Below, piece after piece: positions 44,341 through 54,189 of a DNA stretch of 64,000 bases. Where the stretch lies: positions 1 to 64,000 of the forward strand of contig NZ_SSNY01000008.1 in the NCBI RefSeq assembly GCF_004801285.1, written 5' to 3'. This DNA comes from Ollibium composti (GTDB lineage Bacteria; Pseudomonadota; Alphaproteobacteria; Rhizobiales; Rhizobiaceae). Both the position numbers and the translations under genes were made by a program. The notes beneath the pieces were generated by a model. It saw nothing but the letters and a program-made list of their open reading frames with translations, was not told the DNA's origin and made no database searches. Each line of letters begins with the position of its first letter. Position 1 is the first letter of the stretch.

Positions 44341-47090
44341 GACCACGCCTCCCTTATCGCGGCGAGCACGCGCGACGGCGTCGCCGGTACCTTCTTCACC
44401 AGCGCGCCGGTGGCATGGCGGATGGCGTTGAGGATCGCCGGGGCGGTCGGGATCAACACATGCTCGCCCAAACCCTTGGCGCCGAACGGCCCTTCCGGAT
44501 CGGCCACTTCGACCAGGATCGTTTCAATCGGCGGCACATCGCCGATGGTGGGAATGAGATAGTCGTGCAGGTTTTCGGTGCGGCCGGGGATGTATTCCTC
44601 CATCAGCGCCAGCCCGATGCCCTGGGCGATGCCGCCCTCGATCTGGCCTTCCGCCAGAAGCGGGTTGATCGCCTTGCCGACATCATGTGCGGCGGTGATC
44701 TTTATCAGCTTCACCGTGCCGAGTTTCATGTCGACCTCAAGCTCGGCGACCTGCGCGCCGTAGCCGTAGACGGCATAGGGCTTGCCCTGCCCCTTCTCGT
44801 CCAGCGGCAGGGTCGGCGGGTCATAGCTTTCCTGCGCGACGAAGGCCAAACCATCAGCATCGGCAGTCAATTTCGATAGGTCGATGCGGCGGGTGGCTTC
44901 CCCTTCGCGGATGACGAGCGCGCCCGCCTCCAGCGCCAGCTGCGCCTCGCCCGAGACATTGGCGAAGCGCAGGATTTTGTCCCGCAGTGCCTTGCCCGCC
45001 TTCTCGGCCGCCTTGCCGGTGACGAAGGTCTGGCGCGAGGCGGAGGTCTTGCCGGCGTCGGGGGTGATGGCGGTGTCGGCGCCCTTCAGCCGGATCGCCG
45101 CCAGCGGCAGGCCGAGCGCATCGGCGGCGATCTGGGAAATCACCGTGTTGGAGCCTTGGCCGATATCGACCGCGCCCTGATGCAGCACCACCTCGCCAGC
45201 GGCGGAAATGCCGATCTTGATGGTCGAGGGATTGGGCAGCGAGGTGTTGCCGCAGCCATACCAGCATGACGCCACGCCGACGCCGCGCTTGCGGTCCGCG
45301 TTCGCGGCGTTGAAGGCTTCCGCCTCGGCCAACGCGCGATGCCAATGCGGCTCCAGCGCCTCCAGGCAGGCGGCGATGCCGACGCCTTCGAGCCTCTGCC
45401 CGGTGACGGTCTCGTCGCCGTCGCGCAGGCAGTTGGCGAGACGGAAGGCCAGCCGGTCGATGCCCAGCCTGTCCGCCAGTTCGTCGTAAAGGGTCTCCTG
45501 CATGATCGTCGCTTGCGGCACGCCGAAGCCGCGAAAGGCGCCGGAGATCGGCCCGTTGGTGTGGATGGCGCGGCCCTCGGCGCGGTAGTTCGGCGTGCGG
45601 TAAGGGCCGGAAGCGTGAACCGGCACGCGGTTGGCCACCGTCGGCCCCCAGCTCGCATAGGCGCCGGTGTTGAAATCGCCCTCGAACACCATGCCGGCGA
45701 TACGGCCTTGCGCATCCGCGCCGATACTTGATCGCATGACGGCGGGGTGGCGCTTGGTGGTGGACATCATCGATTCGGAGCGCGTGTAGGTCAGTGCCGC
45801 CGGCCGGCCCGTCTTCATCGCCACCAGCCCGATCAGCGGTTGCAGCGAGACGTCGAGTTTGGAGCCGAAGCCACCGCCGGTGGCGGTCGGCATGATGCGC
45901 ACCTTGTCCGGCGCGAGGCCGAGCACCTTGGCCGTATCGTCGCGGTCCATGTAGGGCGCCTGGGTGCAGGCAACGACGGTCAGCGTGTCACCGTCCCATG
46001 TCGCATAGCCGGCTTCCGGTTCGATATAGGCGTGCTCAACATAGGAGGTTTCGATGACCTGCGCGGCGGTGACGGCCGCCCCCGCCAGCGCCGCCTCCGG
46101 GTCGCCGCGCTCGACGAAGCCCTTCGTCAGCAGATTGCCAGGCCGGTTGGCATGGATCAGCGATGCGCCGTCCGCCTGCGCCTCGGCCGGTTGCAGCATG
46201 GCCGGCAGTTCGGTCCATTCGACCGGGAAATCCGACAGGTCGAGGCCAGCCACCGCGTCGCGCTCGGCGGCCACGATGGCGATCGCTTCGCCGCGGAAGC
46301 GCGCCACGCCTTCGGCCAGTGCCGGCTGGTCGGCGAAGGGCGCGATGACGCCGAAACAGTTTTTGCCCGGAATGTCGGCGGCGGTGAAGATGCCGACGAC
46401 GCCGGATTTGGCCTGTGCCCAAGCATCGAGATCGCCGAAGGCGAAGCGGGGGTGGTGATGTGGCGAGCGCACGACCAGCACGGCAAGCGCATCGGCGGGG
46501 AAGGAATCGCCGCCAAAGGCTTCGGTACCGTTGATCTTGGGTACGCCGTCCAGTCTGGCAATACGCGCGCCGACGGCGTGACCGGAGGCCGGGAGGTGGC
46601 GATCGATGCCGCCGGCGTTTGAACCGTAGTCCGCCGCGTCCATCACAGCCGCGACGATCTTGCGGTAGCCGGTGCAGCGGCAGAGCACGCCGCCCAGCGC
46701 ATCCTGCACTTGCGCCTCGCTCGGATGCGGCTCCTTTTCCAGGAGCGCCGTGCCGGCGACCAGCAGGCCGGGCGTGCAGATGCCGCATTGCGCCGCGCCA
46801 CGGGCGAGGAAGGACGCCTGCAAGGCCGACAACGCACCGTTGGCCAACCCTTCCACCGTTGTCACCGCAGCGCCGTTCACCAAGGCCGCCGGCGTCAGGC
46901 AGGCGCAGACCGGCTCGCCGTCGAGCAGCACGGTGCAGGCGCCGCAGTCACCGGCGTCGCAGCCGACCTTGGTGCCGGTGAGGCGCAACTCGTCGCGCAG
47001 CAGCGCGGACAGCCGCCGAACCGGCGGCACGGCGAGCGAGACCGGCGCGCCGTTGACGTGGAAGGCGATATTGATGCGCCCTTCGCTCAT
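44337..47090 (-). CDS. Xanthine dehydrogenase-family hydroxylase, fused 2Fe-2S and molybdopterin subunits
   Basis: A 917-residue fusion. Residues 1-155 are the small iron-sulfur subunit with both 2Fe-2S clusters (C44, C49, C52, C64 and C102, C105, C137, C139). From about 160 onward is the molybdopterin subunit (RLDGVPKINGTEAFGGDSF, TGGGFGSKLDVSLQPL, GAFRGFGVPQ, DIGQGSNTVISQIAAD), ending with the catalytic glutamate block GPFGAKGLGE. Such enzymes hydroxylate N-heteroaromatic rings with water as oxygen donor. With the separate FAD subunit just upstream it forms a complete hydroxylase. The start overlaps the FAD gene stop (ATGA). Confidence 0.92.
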   Translation of the reverse strand: MSEGRINIAFHVNGAPVSLAVPPVRRLSALLRDELRLTGTKVGCDAGDCGACTVLLDGEPVCACLTPAALVNGAAVTTVEGLANGALSALQASFLARGAAQCGICTPGLLVAGTALLEKEPHPSEAQVQDALGGVLCRCTGYRKIVAAVMDAADYGSNAGGIDRHLPASGHAVGARIARLDGVPKINGTEAFGGDSFPADALAVLVVRSPHHHPRFAFGDLDAWAQAKSGVVGIFTAADIPGKNCFGVIAPFADQPALAEGVARFRGEAIAIVAAERDAVAGLDLSDFPVEWTELPAMLQPAEAQADGASLIHANRPGNLLTKGFVERGDPEAALAGAAVTAAQVIETSYVEHAYIEPEAGYATWDGDTLTVVACTQAPYMDRDDTAKVLGLAPDKVRIMPTATGGGFGSKLDVSLQPLIGLVAMKTGRPAALTYTRSESMMSTTKRHPAVMRSSIGADAQGRIAGMVFEGDFNTGAYASWGPTVANRVPVHASGPYRTPNYRAEGRAIHTNGPISGAFRGFGVPQATIMQETLYDELADRLGIDRLAFRLANCLRDGDETVTGQRLEGVGIAACLEALEPHWHRALAEAEAFNAANADRKRGVGVASCWYGCGNTSLPNPSTIKIGISAAGEVVLHQGAVDIGQGSNTVISQIAADALGLPLAAIRLKGADTAITPDAGKTSASRQTFVTGKAAEKAGKALRDKILRFANVSGEAQLALEAGALVIREGEATRRIDLSKLTADADGLAFVAQESYDPPTLPLDEKGQGKPYAVYGYGAQVAELEVDMKLGTVKLIKITAAHDVGKAINPLLAEGQIEGGIAQGIGLALMEEYIPGRTENLHDYLIPTIGDVPPIETILVEVADPEGPFGAKGLGEHVLIPTAPAILNAIRHATGALVKKVPATPSRVLAAIREAWS

Positions 47091-47941
47091 GCCGCCCGCC
47101 TCCCTTCGTCCAGCGCTGCGGCAGCAACCACCGCGCGGGCCACGATCTCGCGCGCGGCTTCGATGCGATAGGCGGCGCTGCCGCGCACATCATCGATCGG
47201 GGAAAGCTCGTCCATGGGTGCCGCCAGAACCGCATCGCGCAAGGCGGGAACAGGCATACCGCGCAGCGCGGCCTCGACGCCGGCCAGCCTTCGCGCCACC
47301 GCCGAGCAGGCACCGACCGCGACGGCCGCCTCGCGGACAACGCCTGTTTCCACTATGATTCGAGCGGCCGCCATGCCGATGGAAATCACCAGATAGCGAC
47401 GCGCGCCCAGCTTGACGAAAGCGGAACAGCCGGCGGCCGAAGACTTCGGCACGCGGATGGCGGTGACCATCTCGCCGATGCCGAGCGCGGTGCGGCGATT
47501 GCCGAGGATGAAGGCCGACAGCGGCAGGCGACGCGTTTCCGTCGCCGAGCGCAGTTCGACCTCGGCGTCGAGCGTAAGCAGCGCCGGCACGCCATCGGCC
47601 GCCGGCGATGCGTTGCAGAGATTGCCGGCAACGGTGGCGACGTTCTGGATCTGCGGCGAGCCGACCTCGCGCGCCGCCTGTCGCAGCGCATCGAAGGCGG
47701 CCGGAAATTGATGGCGGGCGATATCCGTCCAGGTGGTGCGCGCGCCGATGACCCAATGGTCACCGCTGTCGGCGATGCCGCGCAGTTCAGCCAGTCCGTT
47801 GATGTCGAGCACATCCTCCTTCAGCGGGCGGTTGCCGAGAGCCGGATAGAAATCCGTGCCGCCGGCCAGCAGCCGCCACGGCCGCTCGCCGAGCAAGGCC
47901 AGCGCCTCACTGAGAATGGTGGGTTTCGCGTAACGCGTCAC
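47087..47941 (-). CDS. FAD-binding subunit of the xanthine dehydrogenase-family hydroxylase
   Basis: A 284-residue CoxM/XdhB-type subunit: FAD motifs LLAGGTD (24-30) and VGSPQIQNVATVAGNLCNASPAAD, and a C-terminal CO_deh_flav_C domain (FVKLGARRYLVISIGMAAA...). It passes electrons from the 2Fe-2S clusters to an acceptor. GTG 47941 gives the family-like MTRYAKPT start; an in-frame TTG 19 codons upstream is less likely. It is the first gene of the operon, 60 bases from the operator palindrome. Confidence 0.9.
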   Translation of the reverse strand: MTRYAKPTILSEALALLGERPWRLLAGGTDFYPALGNRPLKEDVLDINGLAELRGIADSGDHWVIGARTTWTDIARHQFPAAFDALRQAAREVGSPQIQNVATVAGNLCNASPAADGVPALLTLDAEVELRSATETRRLPLSAFILGNRRTALGIGEMVTAIRVPKSSAAGCSAFVKLGARRYLVISIGMAAARIIVETGVVREAAVAVGACSAVARRLAGVEAALRGMPVPALRDAVLAAPMDELSPIDDVRGSAAYRIEAAREIVARAVVAAAALDEGRRAA

Positions 47942-48000
47942 GCTCTGCCTTCCCGTCGCTCCTTCCCTCGCAAGGAGCTGCCGGTACGTGGCCGGCAATT

Positions 48001-48047
48001 CATTTGTATACGAATGATATCAAGCCGCTCGCCATTGTCAAAGACAA
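48001..48047 (-). promoter_or_regulatory. Promoter with overlapping operator for the hydroxylase operon
   Basis: On the minus strand, a consensus -35 TTGACA (48041-48036) and -10 TATCAT (48019-48014) are 16 bases apart. A 16-base near-palindrome CATTTGTATACGAATG (48001-48016, one mismatched pair, centre GTATAC) overlaps the -10 and the start point, an ideal repressor site. A second small repeat TTGTC-AAA-GACAA (48035-48047) covers the -35. The operon's own MarR, or an unlinked FCD-type GntR (many bind TTGTATACAA-like sites), could occupy it. Confidence 0.6.
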
Positions 48048-48156
48048 CCCGCGCGAGCACGTTCCGGATTCGGCGGGTTGACGCGGCGCGCCATCTGGTC
48101 AAGTTTCGACCGCCGCCGGCGGCTCGACCGGCATCCACACAGGACAGGAGGCTGGC

Positions 48157-48756
48157 TTGGCCGGGGAAGCGCTGATCGTCATCGACCTGCAGAACGACTT
48201 CTGCCCCGGCGGCGCGTTGGCTGTCGTCGGCGGCGACGAGATCGTGCCGCTGGTCAACGACCTGATCCGCCATGCCGACCACGTTGTCATGACGCAGGAC
48301 TGGCACCCGGCCGGCCATTCGAGCTTCGCTTCCAGCCACGCCGGACGGCAGCCCTTCGAGACCATCGACATGCCCTACGGGCCGCAGACGCTGTGGCCGG
48401 ATCACTGCATCCAGGGAAGCGCCGGTTCGGATTTCCATTCCGGCCTCGCCTGGACCAAGGCCGAGCTTGTCATCCGCAAGGGTTTCAGGGCAGCCATCGA
48501 CAGCTATTCGGCCTTCTTCGAGAACGACCACAAGACGCCGACCGGACTTGCCGGGTATCTGCGCGAGCGCGGCATTGGCGCCGTCACCTTCGCCGGGCTG
48601 GCCACCGATTTCTGCGTCGCCTATTCGGCGCTCGATGCCGTCACACAAGGGTTCGAGGCCACGGTGCGGCTGGACGCCTGCCGCGGCATCGACCTGAACG
48701 GTTCGGTCGAGGCGATGCTGAAGCGCATGCGCGAGGCCGGGGTGCGGCTGGTTTGA
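48157..48756 (+). CDS. pncA: Nicotinamidase (pyrazinamidase)
   Basis: A 199-residue isochorismatase-fold amidase converting nicotinamide to nicotinate and ammonia. The catalytic triad is D10 (IDLQNDF), K108 (VIRKGF) and C153 (ATDFCVAYSALDA); metal ligands include D48 and H50 (QDWHP) and probably H83. The start is TTG 48157 with AGGAGG upstream. It belongs to the NAD salvage pathway. Its divergent position 215 bases from the hydroxylase operon would supply nicotinate next to a nicotinate-type degradation set. Confidence 0.93.
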   Translation: MAGEALIVIDLQNDFCPGGALAVVGGDEIVPLVNDLIRHADHVVMTQDWHPAGHSSFASSHAGRQPFETIDMPYGPQTLWPDHCIQGSAGSDFHSGLAWTKAELVIRKGFRAAIDSYSAFFENDHKTPTGLAGYLRERGIGAVTFAGLATDFCVAYSALDAVTQGFEATVRLDACRGIDLNGSVEAMLKRMREAGVRLV

Positions 48757-48767
48757 TGGTGCCGATT

Positions 48768-48894
48768 GTGCGTCCTTCGAGGCTCGCTTCGCTCGCACCT
48801 CAGGATGAGGGAGGTCGTGCTCACCGCCCAAGAGAGGCTGGCACAACCGGTCCTCATCCTGAGGTGCGAGCGAAGCGAGCCTCGAAGGACGCAC
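48768..48894. repeat. Palindromic repeat, family D
   Basis: Near-perfect 43-44-base arms: 48768-48811 (GTGCGTCCTTCGAGGCTCGC...) and 48851-48894 (its complement), each with an internal GCTTCGC / GCGAAGC hairpin, around a 39-base centre. It lies between pncA and the antiporter gene. Repeats of this 'GCGAGCGAAGCGAGCC' type are common in rhizobial genomes. Confidence 0.88.
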
Positions 48895-48917
48895 GACGAT
48901 CGATTAAGGGGGACAGA

Positions 48918-50330
48918 GTGCATCCAGTAAAAATCCTGGCGACGTTGATTGCCGTGTTGACCGCCGGTCCGGCATTTGCCTCCGAGGGCTTGCCGGGCGC
49001 CACCATGTCGCTTTGGTGGGCACTGCCCTTCGCCGGGCTGCTGTTGTCCATCGCAACAGGCCCGCTGCTCTTCCATCACACATGGGAACACCATTACGGC
49101 AAGATCGCCGCCGTCTGGGCCGCGCTGGTGGTGGTGCCGCTGGCTTTCGCCTTCGGCCCGCATCTGGCGACCGAAGCGGTGCTGCATGCGCTGCTCACCG
49201 AATACATGCCCTTCATCATCCTTCTGTTCGCGCTGTTCACCATTGCCGGCGGCATCCTGGTGGCGGGCAACATCCATGGTACGCCGCTCACCAATGTCGG
49301 GCTTTTGCTGATCGGCGCGCTGATGGCCTCGGTGGTCGGCACCACCGGCGCCTCGATGATCATGATCCGGCCGATCATCCGCGCCAACGACAATCGGCCC
49401 TTCAACGCCCATGTCGTGGTGTTCTTCATCTTCCTCGTTTCCAACATCGGCGGCTCGCTGACGCCGCTCGGCGATCCGCCGCTGTTCGTCGGCTTCCTGC
49501 GCGGCGTCGATTTCTTCTGGACCACCATCCATATCCTGCCCGACACGCTTTTCGTCGGCGGCGTGGTGCTGGCGGCGTTCCTCGTTCTGGATATCATTCT
49601 GCATCGCCGCGAGGGCGGCCTGCCGAAGGTCAAGGACCCGACGCCGGACTCCAAGGTGCGCGTGCGCGGCCTGCCGAACCTGCCGCTTTTGGCCAGCGTC
49701 ATCGCCGCCATCCTGCTTTCCGCCTACTGGAAGCCAGGCGTCAGCGTTTCGATCTACGGCGTCGCGCTGGAGTTGCAGAACCTGGTGCGCGATGCGCTGA
49801 TCCTGCTGCTGGCGCTCGCTTCGCTCGCCGTCTCGCGCAAGGAATACCGCGAGGCGAACGGCTTCAACTGGGGACCGATCGCCGAGGTGGCAAAGCTGTT
49901 TGCCGCAATCTTCGTGTGCATCGTGCCGGTGGTGGCGATCCTCCAAGCTGGCAACGAGGGGGCGCTGAAGCCGCTGGTGGCGATGGTGACGACCGCTTCG
50001 GGCGGGCCGAACGACCTCGCCTATTTCTGGCTGACGGGCGTGCTGTCGTCCTTCCTCGACAACGCGCCGACCTATCTGGTGTTCTTCGAACTGGCCGGCG
50101 GCGACGCGCAGCACCTGATGACGGACATGGCGACGACGCTGGCGGCGATCTCGGCGGGCGCCGTCTTCATGGGCGCCAATACCTATATCGGCAACGCGCC
50201 CAACTTCATGGTCTACGCTATCGCCCGCCAGCGTGGTGTGAACATGCCGAGCTTCTTCGGCTACATGGCGTGGTCGGGCGTGGTGCTGATCCCGACCTTC
50301 ATCCTGTCGAGCTGGATCTTCTTCGACTGA
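48918..50330 (+). CDS. NhaD-type sodium:proton antiporter family protein
   Basis: A 470-residue, about 12-helix membrane protein of the ion transporter superfamily. It has a signal-like first helix (ILATLIAVLTAGPAFAS), then FIILLFALFTIAGGILVAG, GTTGASMIMIRPIIRAN, FLVSNIGGSLTPLGDPPLFVGFL and FLDNAPTYLVFFELA, the paired re-entrant motifs typical of CitMHS/NhaD proteins. The ion specificity is a family-based guess. The GTG start at 48918 follows AAGGGGGA; the frame is open upstream only because it runs through the repeat and pncA in another frame. Confidence 0.82.
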   Translation: MHPVKILATLIAVLTAGPAFASEGLPGATMSLWWALPFAGLLLSIATGPLLFHHTWEHHYGKIAAVWAALVVVPLAFAFGPHLATEAVLHALLTEYMPFIILLFALFTIAGGILVAGNIHGTPLTNVGLLLIGALMASVVGTTGASMIMIRPIIRANDNRPFNAHVVVFFIFLVSNIGGSLTPLGDPPLFVGFLRGVDFFWTTIHILPDTLFVGGVVLAAFLVLDIILHRREGGLPKVKDPTPDSKVRVRGLPNLPLLASVIAAILLSAYWKPGVSVSIYGVALELQNLVRDALILLLALASLAVSRKEYREANGFNWGPIAEVAKLFAAIFVCIVPVVAILQAGNEGALKPLVAMVTTASGGPNDLAYFWLTGVLSSFLDNAPTYLVFFELAGGDAQHLMTDMATTLAAISAGAVFMGANTYIGNAPNFMVYAIARQRGVNMPSFFGYMAWSGVVLIPTFILSSWIFFD

Positions 50331-50336
50331 GGCTGC

Positions 50337-51011
50337 CTATCTGGCCGCCTCGGCGGCGGCGCGGATGGCATCCATGTTGGCGCGATAGGCTGCGGCGGTG
50401 CCGCCCTTGAAGACGGCGGAGCCGGCGACGAAGGTATCGGCGCCGGCACTGCTGAGAAGCGGCGCCGTCTCAGGCGACACGCCGCCGTCGATCTGGATGC
50501 GGATCGGCCTGTCGCCGATCATCGCCTTAATGCGCTTCACCTTGTCGATCATCGCGGGAATGAAGGCCTGGCCGCCGAAGCCCGGATTGACGGTCATGAT
50601 GAGAATCATGTCGAGCCGGTCGAGCACGTATTCGACGGCGCTCTCGGGCGTTCCGGGATTGAGCGAGACGCCGGCCTTCTTGCCGAGGTTGCGGATCGTC
50701 TGGAGCGAGCGCTCGAGATGCGGGCCGGCCTCGGCATGTACCGTCATGCCGTCGCAGCCGGCATCGGCGAAGGCGGCGAGGTAGGGATCGGCGGGCGCAA
50801 TCATCAGGTGGCAGTCGAAGAACCTGTCCGTGCGATTGCGGATCGCCTTGATGACGGGCGGACCGAAGGTGATGTTGGGCACGAAATGCCCGTCCATTAC
50901 GTCGAGGTGGATCCAGTCGGCGCCGGCGGCAGCCACCGCCTCGACCTCCTCGCCCAGCCTGGAAAAATCCGCCGACAGCACCGACGGCGCGATCACGATT
51001 CCTTCAGCCAT
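50337..51011 (-). CDS. rpe: Ribulose-phosphate 3-epimerase
   Basis: A 224-residue TIM-barrel enzyme of the pentose phosphate and Calvin pathways. All family blocks are present: [75 protein letters not shown] and [23 protein letters not shown] 51011 begins [16 protein letters not shown], matching the family; the 36 upstream codons are not conserved-looking. It is convergent with the antiporter gene, 6 bases apart. Confidence 0.96.
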   Translation of the reverse strand: MAEGIVIAPSVLSADFSRLGEEVEAVAAAGADWIHLDVMDGHFVPNITFGPPVIKAIRNRTDRFFDCHLMIAPADPYLAAFADAGCDGMTVHAEAGPHLERSLQTIRNLGKKAGVSLNPGTPESAVEYVLDRLDMILIMTVNPGFGGQAFIPAMIDKVKRIKAMIGDRPIRIQIDGGVSPETAPLLSSAGADTFVAGSAVFKGGTAAAYRANMDAIRAAAEAAR

Positions 51012-51229
51012 TCGCCTTCGTTCTCCCAAAAAGCCGCCCACGCCGTAACGACCCGTGCTGCGCTTGTCGACTGGAATCCGCAGGAACCGGAGCCCTCCCG
51101 CTTCATTCCCCGCCGCCACAGCGGAAACCGTCGATGCAATGCCCGGCAGGATGCGCTCTTGACGACGATCGCCCGGTCACGGTCAATAGCGCAGGATGAG
51201 CGACCCCGGTCGCGGAAACGGAGGCCAAG

Positions 51230-51571
51230 ATGCGTGCGAGTCTGATAGTTCTGCCGCTGTGCCTGTTTCTGGCGAGTTGCGGTTCCGATTCGTTGGTGGG
51301 ACACCAGGAACGCAACATCATGTCGTCGCTGCCCTATGACAGCACGCCCTGCAACACCCTTCTGGCCAAGCGTCAATCGCTGATGAGCCGCTACAACCTC
51401 GATGAGAACGCCAAGCCGGTCGTCAGCGCGACGCCGCTGGGGCTCGGGCCGGTGGTGCCCGACACGCGCTCGAAGGCGCAACAGGCGGTCGAGCAGGCGC
51501 GCGGCGAGATCGACGCCATGAACCGCTCGATGGTGCGGCGCAAGTGCATCCCGGCACCACCCAAGGCGTGA
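51230..51571 (+). CDS. Small putative lipoprotein
   Basis: A 113-residue protein with a lipobox LAS-C17 after a short hydrophobic stretch (LIVLPLCLFLASC). The mature part has two further cysteines (SLPYDSTPCNTLLAKRQ and VRRKCIPAPPKA), a central Pro/Gly segment and a C-terminal helix (DTRSKAQQAVEQARGEIDAM). Likely anchored in the outer membrane. No family recognised. GGAGG precedes the ATG. Confidence 0.7.
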   Translation: MRASLIVLPLCLFLASCGSDSLVGHQERNIMSSLPYDSTPCNTLLAKRQSLMSRYNLDENAKPVVSATPLGLGPVVPDTRSKAQQAVEQARGEIDAMNRSMVRRKCIPAPPKA

Positions 51572-51587
51572 GCCGGGCTTCCGAGGC

Positions 51588-52538
51588 TCAGTAACCGGCC
51601 TCGCGATCCACAAGGTCCCGCAAGGGCTCGCCGCGTTCGAACGCGTCCATCTGCCGAAGGATGATCGGGACCAGATGGTTGGGGTCCGAAGTGGCTGCGG
51701 CATGCGGCGTGACGAACACCTTGGGATGAGCCCAGAGCGGGCTGGTCTTCGGCAGTGGCTCGACCTCGAACACGTCGAGGCTCGCTTCCTTCAGCGTGCC
51801 GTCCTCCAGCGCGCGCACGATATCGGCATCCTTCTGCAACCGGCCGCGGCCGGCATTGATGAGCACCGCGCCGCCCAGCCCGTTGCGCCGCCGCAACTGC
51901 CTGAGCAGGCCATAGTCGACGATGCCCCTGGTGGCCGGGGTCAGCGGCAAAAGCACCACGAGGATATCGGTCGCGTTGAGAAAGGGGATCAGCCCAGCCT
52001 CGCCGGCGAAGGTAGAAACGCCTTCGACGGCCTGTTCGCGTCGCGACCAGCCGTTGACGCAAAATCCGAGCGACTTGAGGATCGACGCAGCCGCGCGGCC
52101 GAGCGTGCCCATCCCCATGATGCCGACGGAAATGTCGCCCGCCGGGCGCTGCGGCGCCTCATGCCAGATCTTCTTCGCCTGCTGGCTACGGTAAAGCATG
52201 GCCTGGCGATGATGGTCGAGCACGCGCCACACAACATATTCGGTCATGTGTTGGGTCAGGTTGTCGGCGACGATCTTGACGATCGGAACGTCGGGCAGGC
52301 CGGGATCGGCGAAGACATGATCGACGCCGGCGCCGATGGAAAAGATCACCCGCAGATTGGGCAGCGACGTCAGAAGGTTCGGCCGGTGTTTCCACACCAC
52401 CGCATAGGCGATGGAGGGGTCGGTCGGCCCATCCGGCTCCAGCACCACCTCACGCTCCGTCGACAGAAGCTCATGCCAACGCTGCGGGTGGAAGCCAGTC
52501 AGCGCCAGAAGAACGCGGCCTTTGTCCATGACGGGCAT
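51588..52538 (-). CDS. ghrA: D-2-hydroxyacid dehydrogenase, GhrA (glyoxylate/hydroxypyruvate reductase A) type
   Basis: A 316-residue NAD(P)-dependent reductase: nucleotide motif GIMGMGTLGRAAASILKSLG, INAGRGRLQKDADIVRAL with the catalytic arginine, DVFEVEPLPKTSPLW with the catalytic glutamate, and VTPHAAATSD with the catalytic histidine. It reduces glyoxylate or hydroxypyruvate. ATG 52538 has AGGGAA 5-7 bases upstream; a TTG five codons earlier overlaps that site. It is 19 bases downstream of yejF on the same strand, so probably part of the same transcript. Confidence 0.88.
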   Translation of the reverse strand: MPVMDKGRVLLALTGFHPQRWHELLSTEREVVLEPDGPTDPSIAYAVVWKHRPNLLTSLPNLRVIFSIGAGVDHVFADPGLPDVPIVKIVADNLTQHMTEYVVWRVLDHHRQAMLYRSQQAKKIWHEAPQRPAGDISVGIMGMGTLGRAAASILKSLGFCVNGWSRREQAVEGVSTFAGEAGLIPFLNATDILVVLLPLTPATRGIVDYGLLRQLRRRNGLGGAVLINAGRGRLQKDADIVRALEDGTLKEASLDVFEVEPLPKTSPLWAHPKVFVTPHAAATSDPNHLVPIILRQMDAFERGEPLRDLVDREAGY

Positions 52539-52557
52539 TTCGTGTTCCCTCAATCCT

Positions 52558-54185
<1,628 letters not shown>

Positions 54186-54189
<4 letters not shown>

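Noticed and set aside
40808..47941. Purine (xanthine) catabolic operon
   Set aside because: The hydroxylase is of that superfamily, but no uricase, allantoinase, guanine deaminase or XdhC-type gene accompanies it; the reductase, UPF0280 and DUF1185 point elsewhere.
51012..51229. Hidden small gene or RNA between rpe and the lipoprotein gene
   Set aside because: Looked on both strands; no start with a ribosome binding site and no strong fold recognised.
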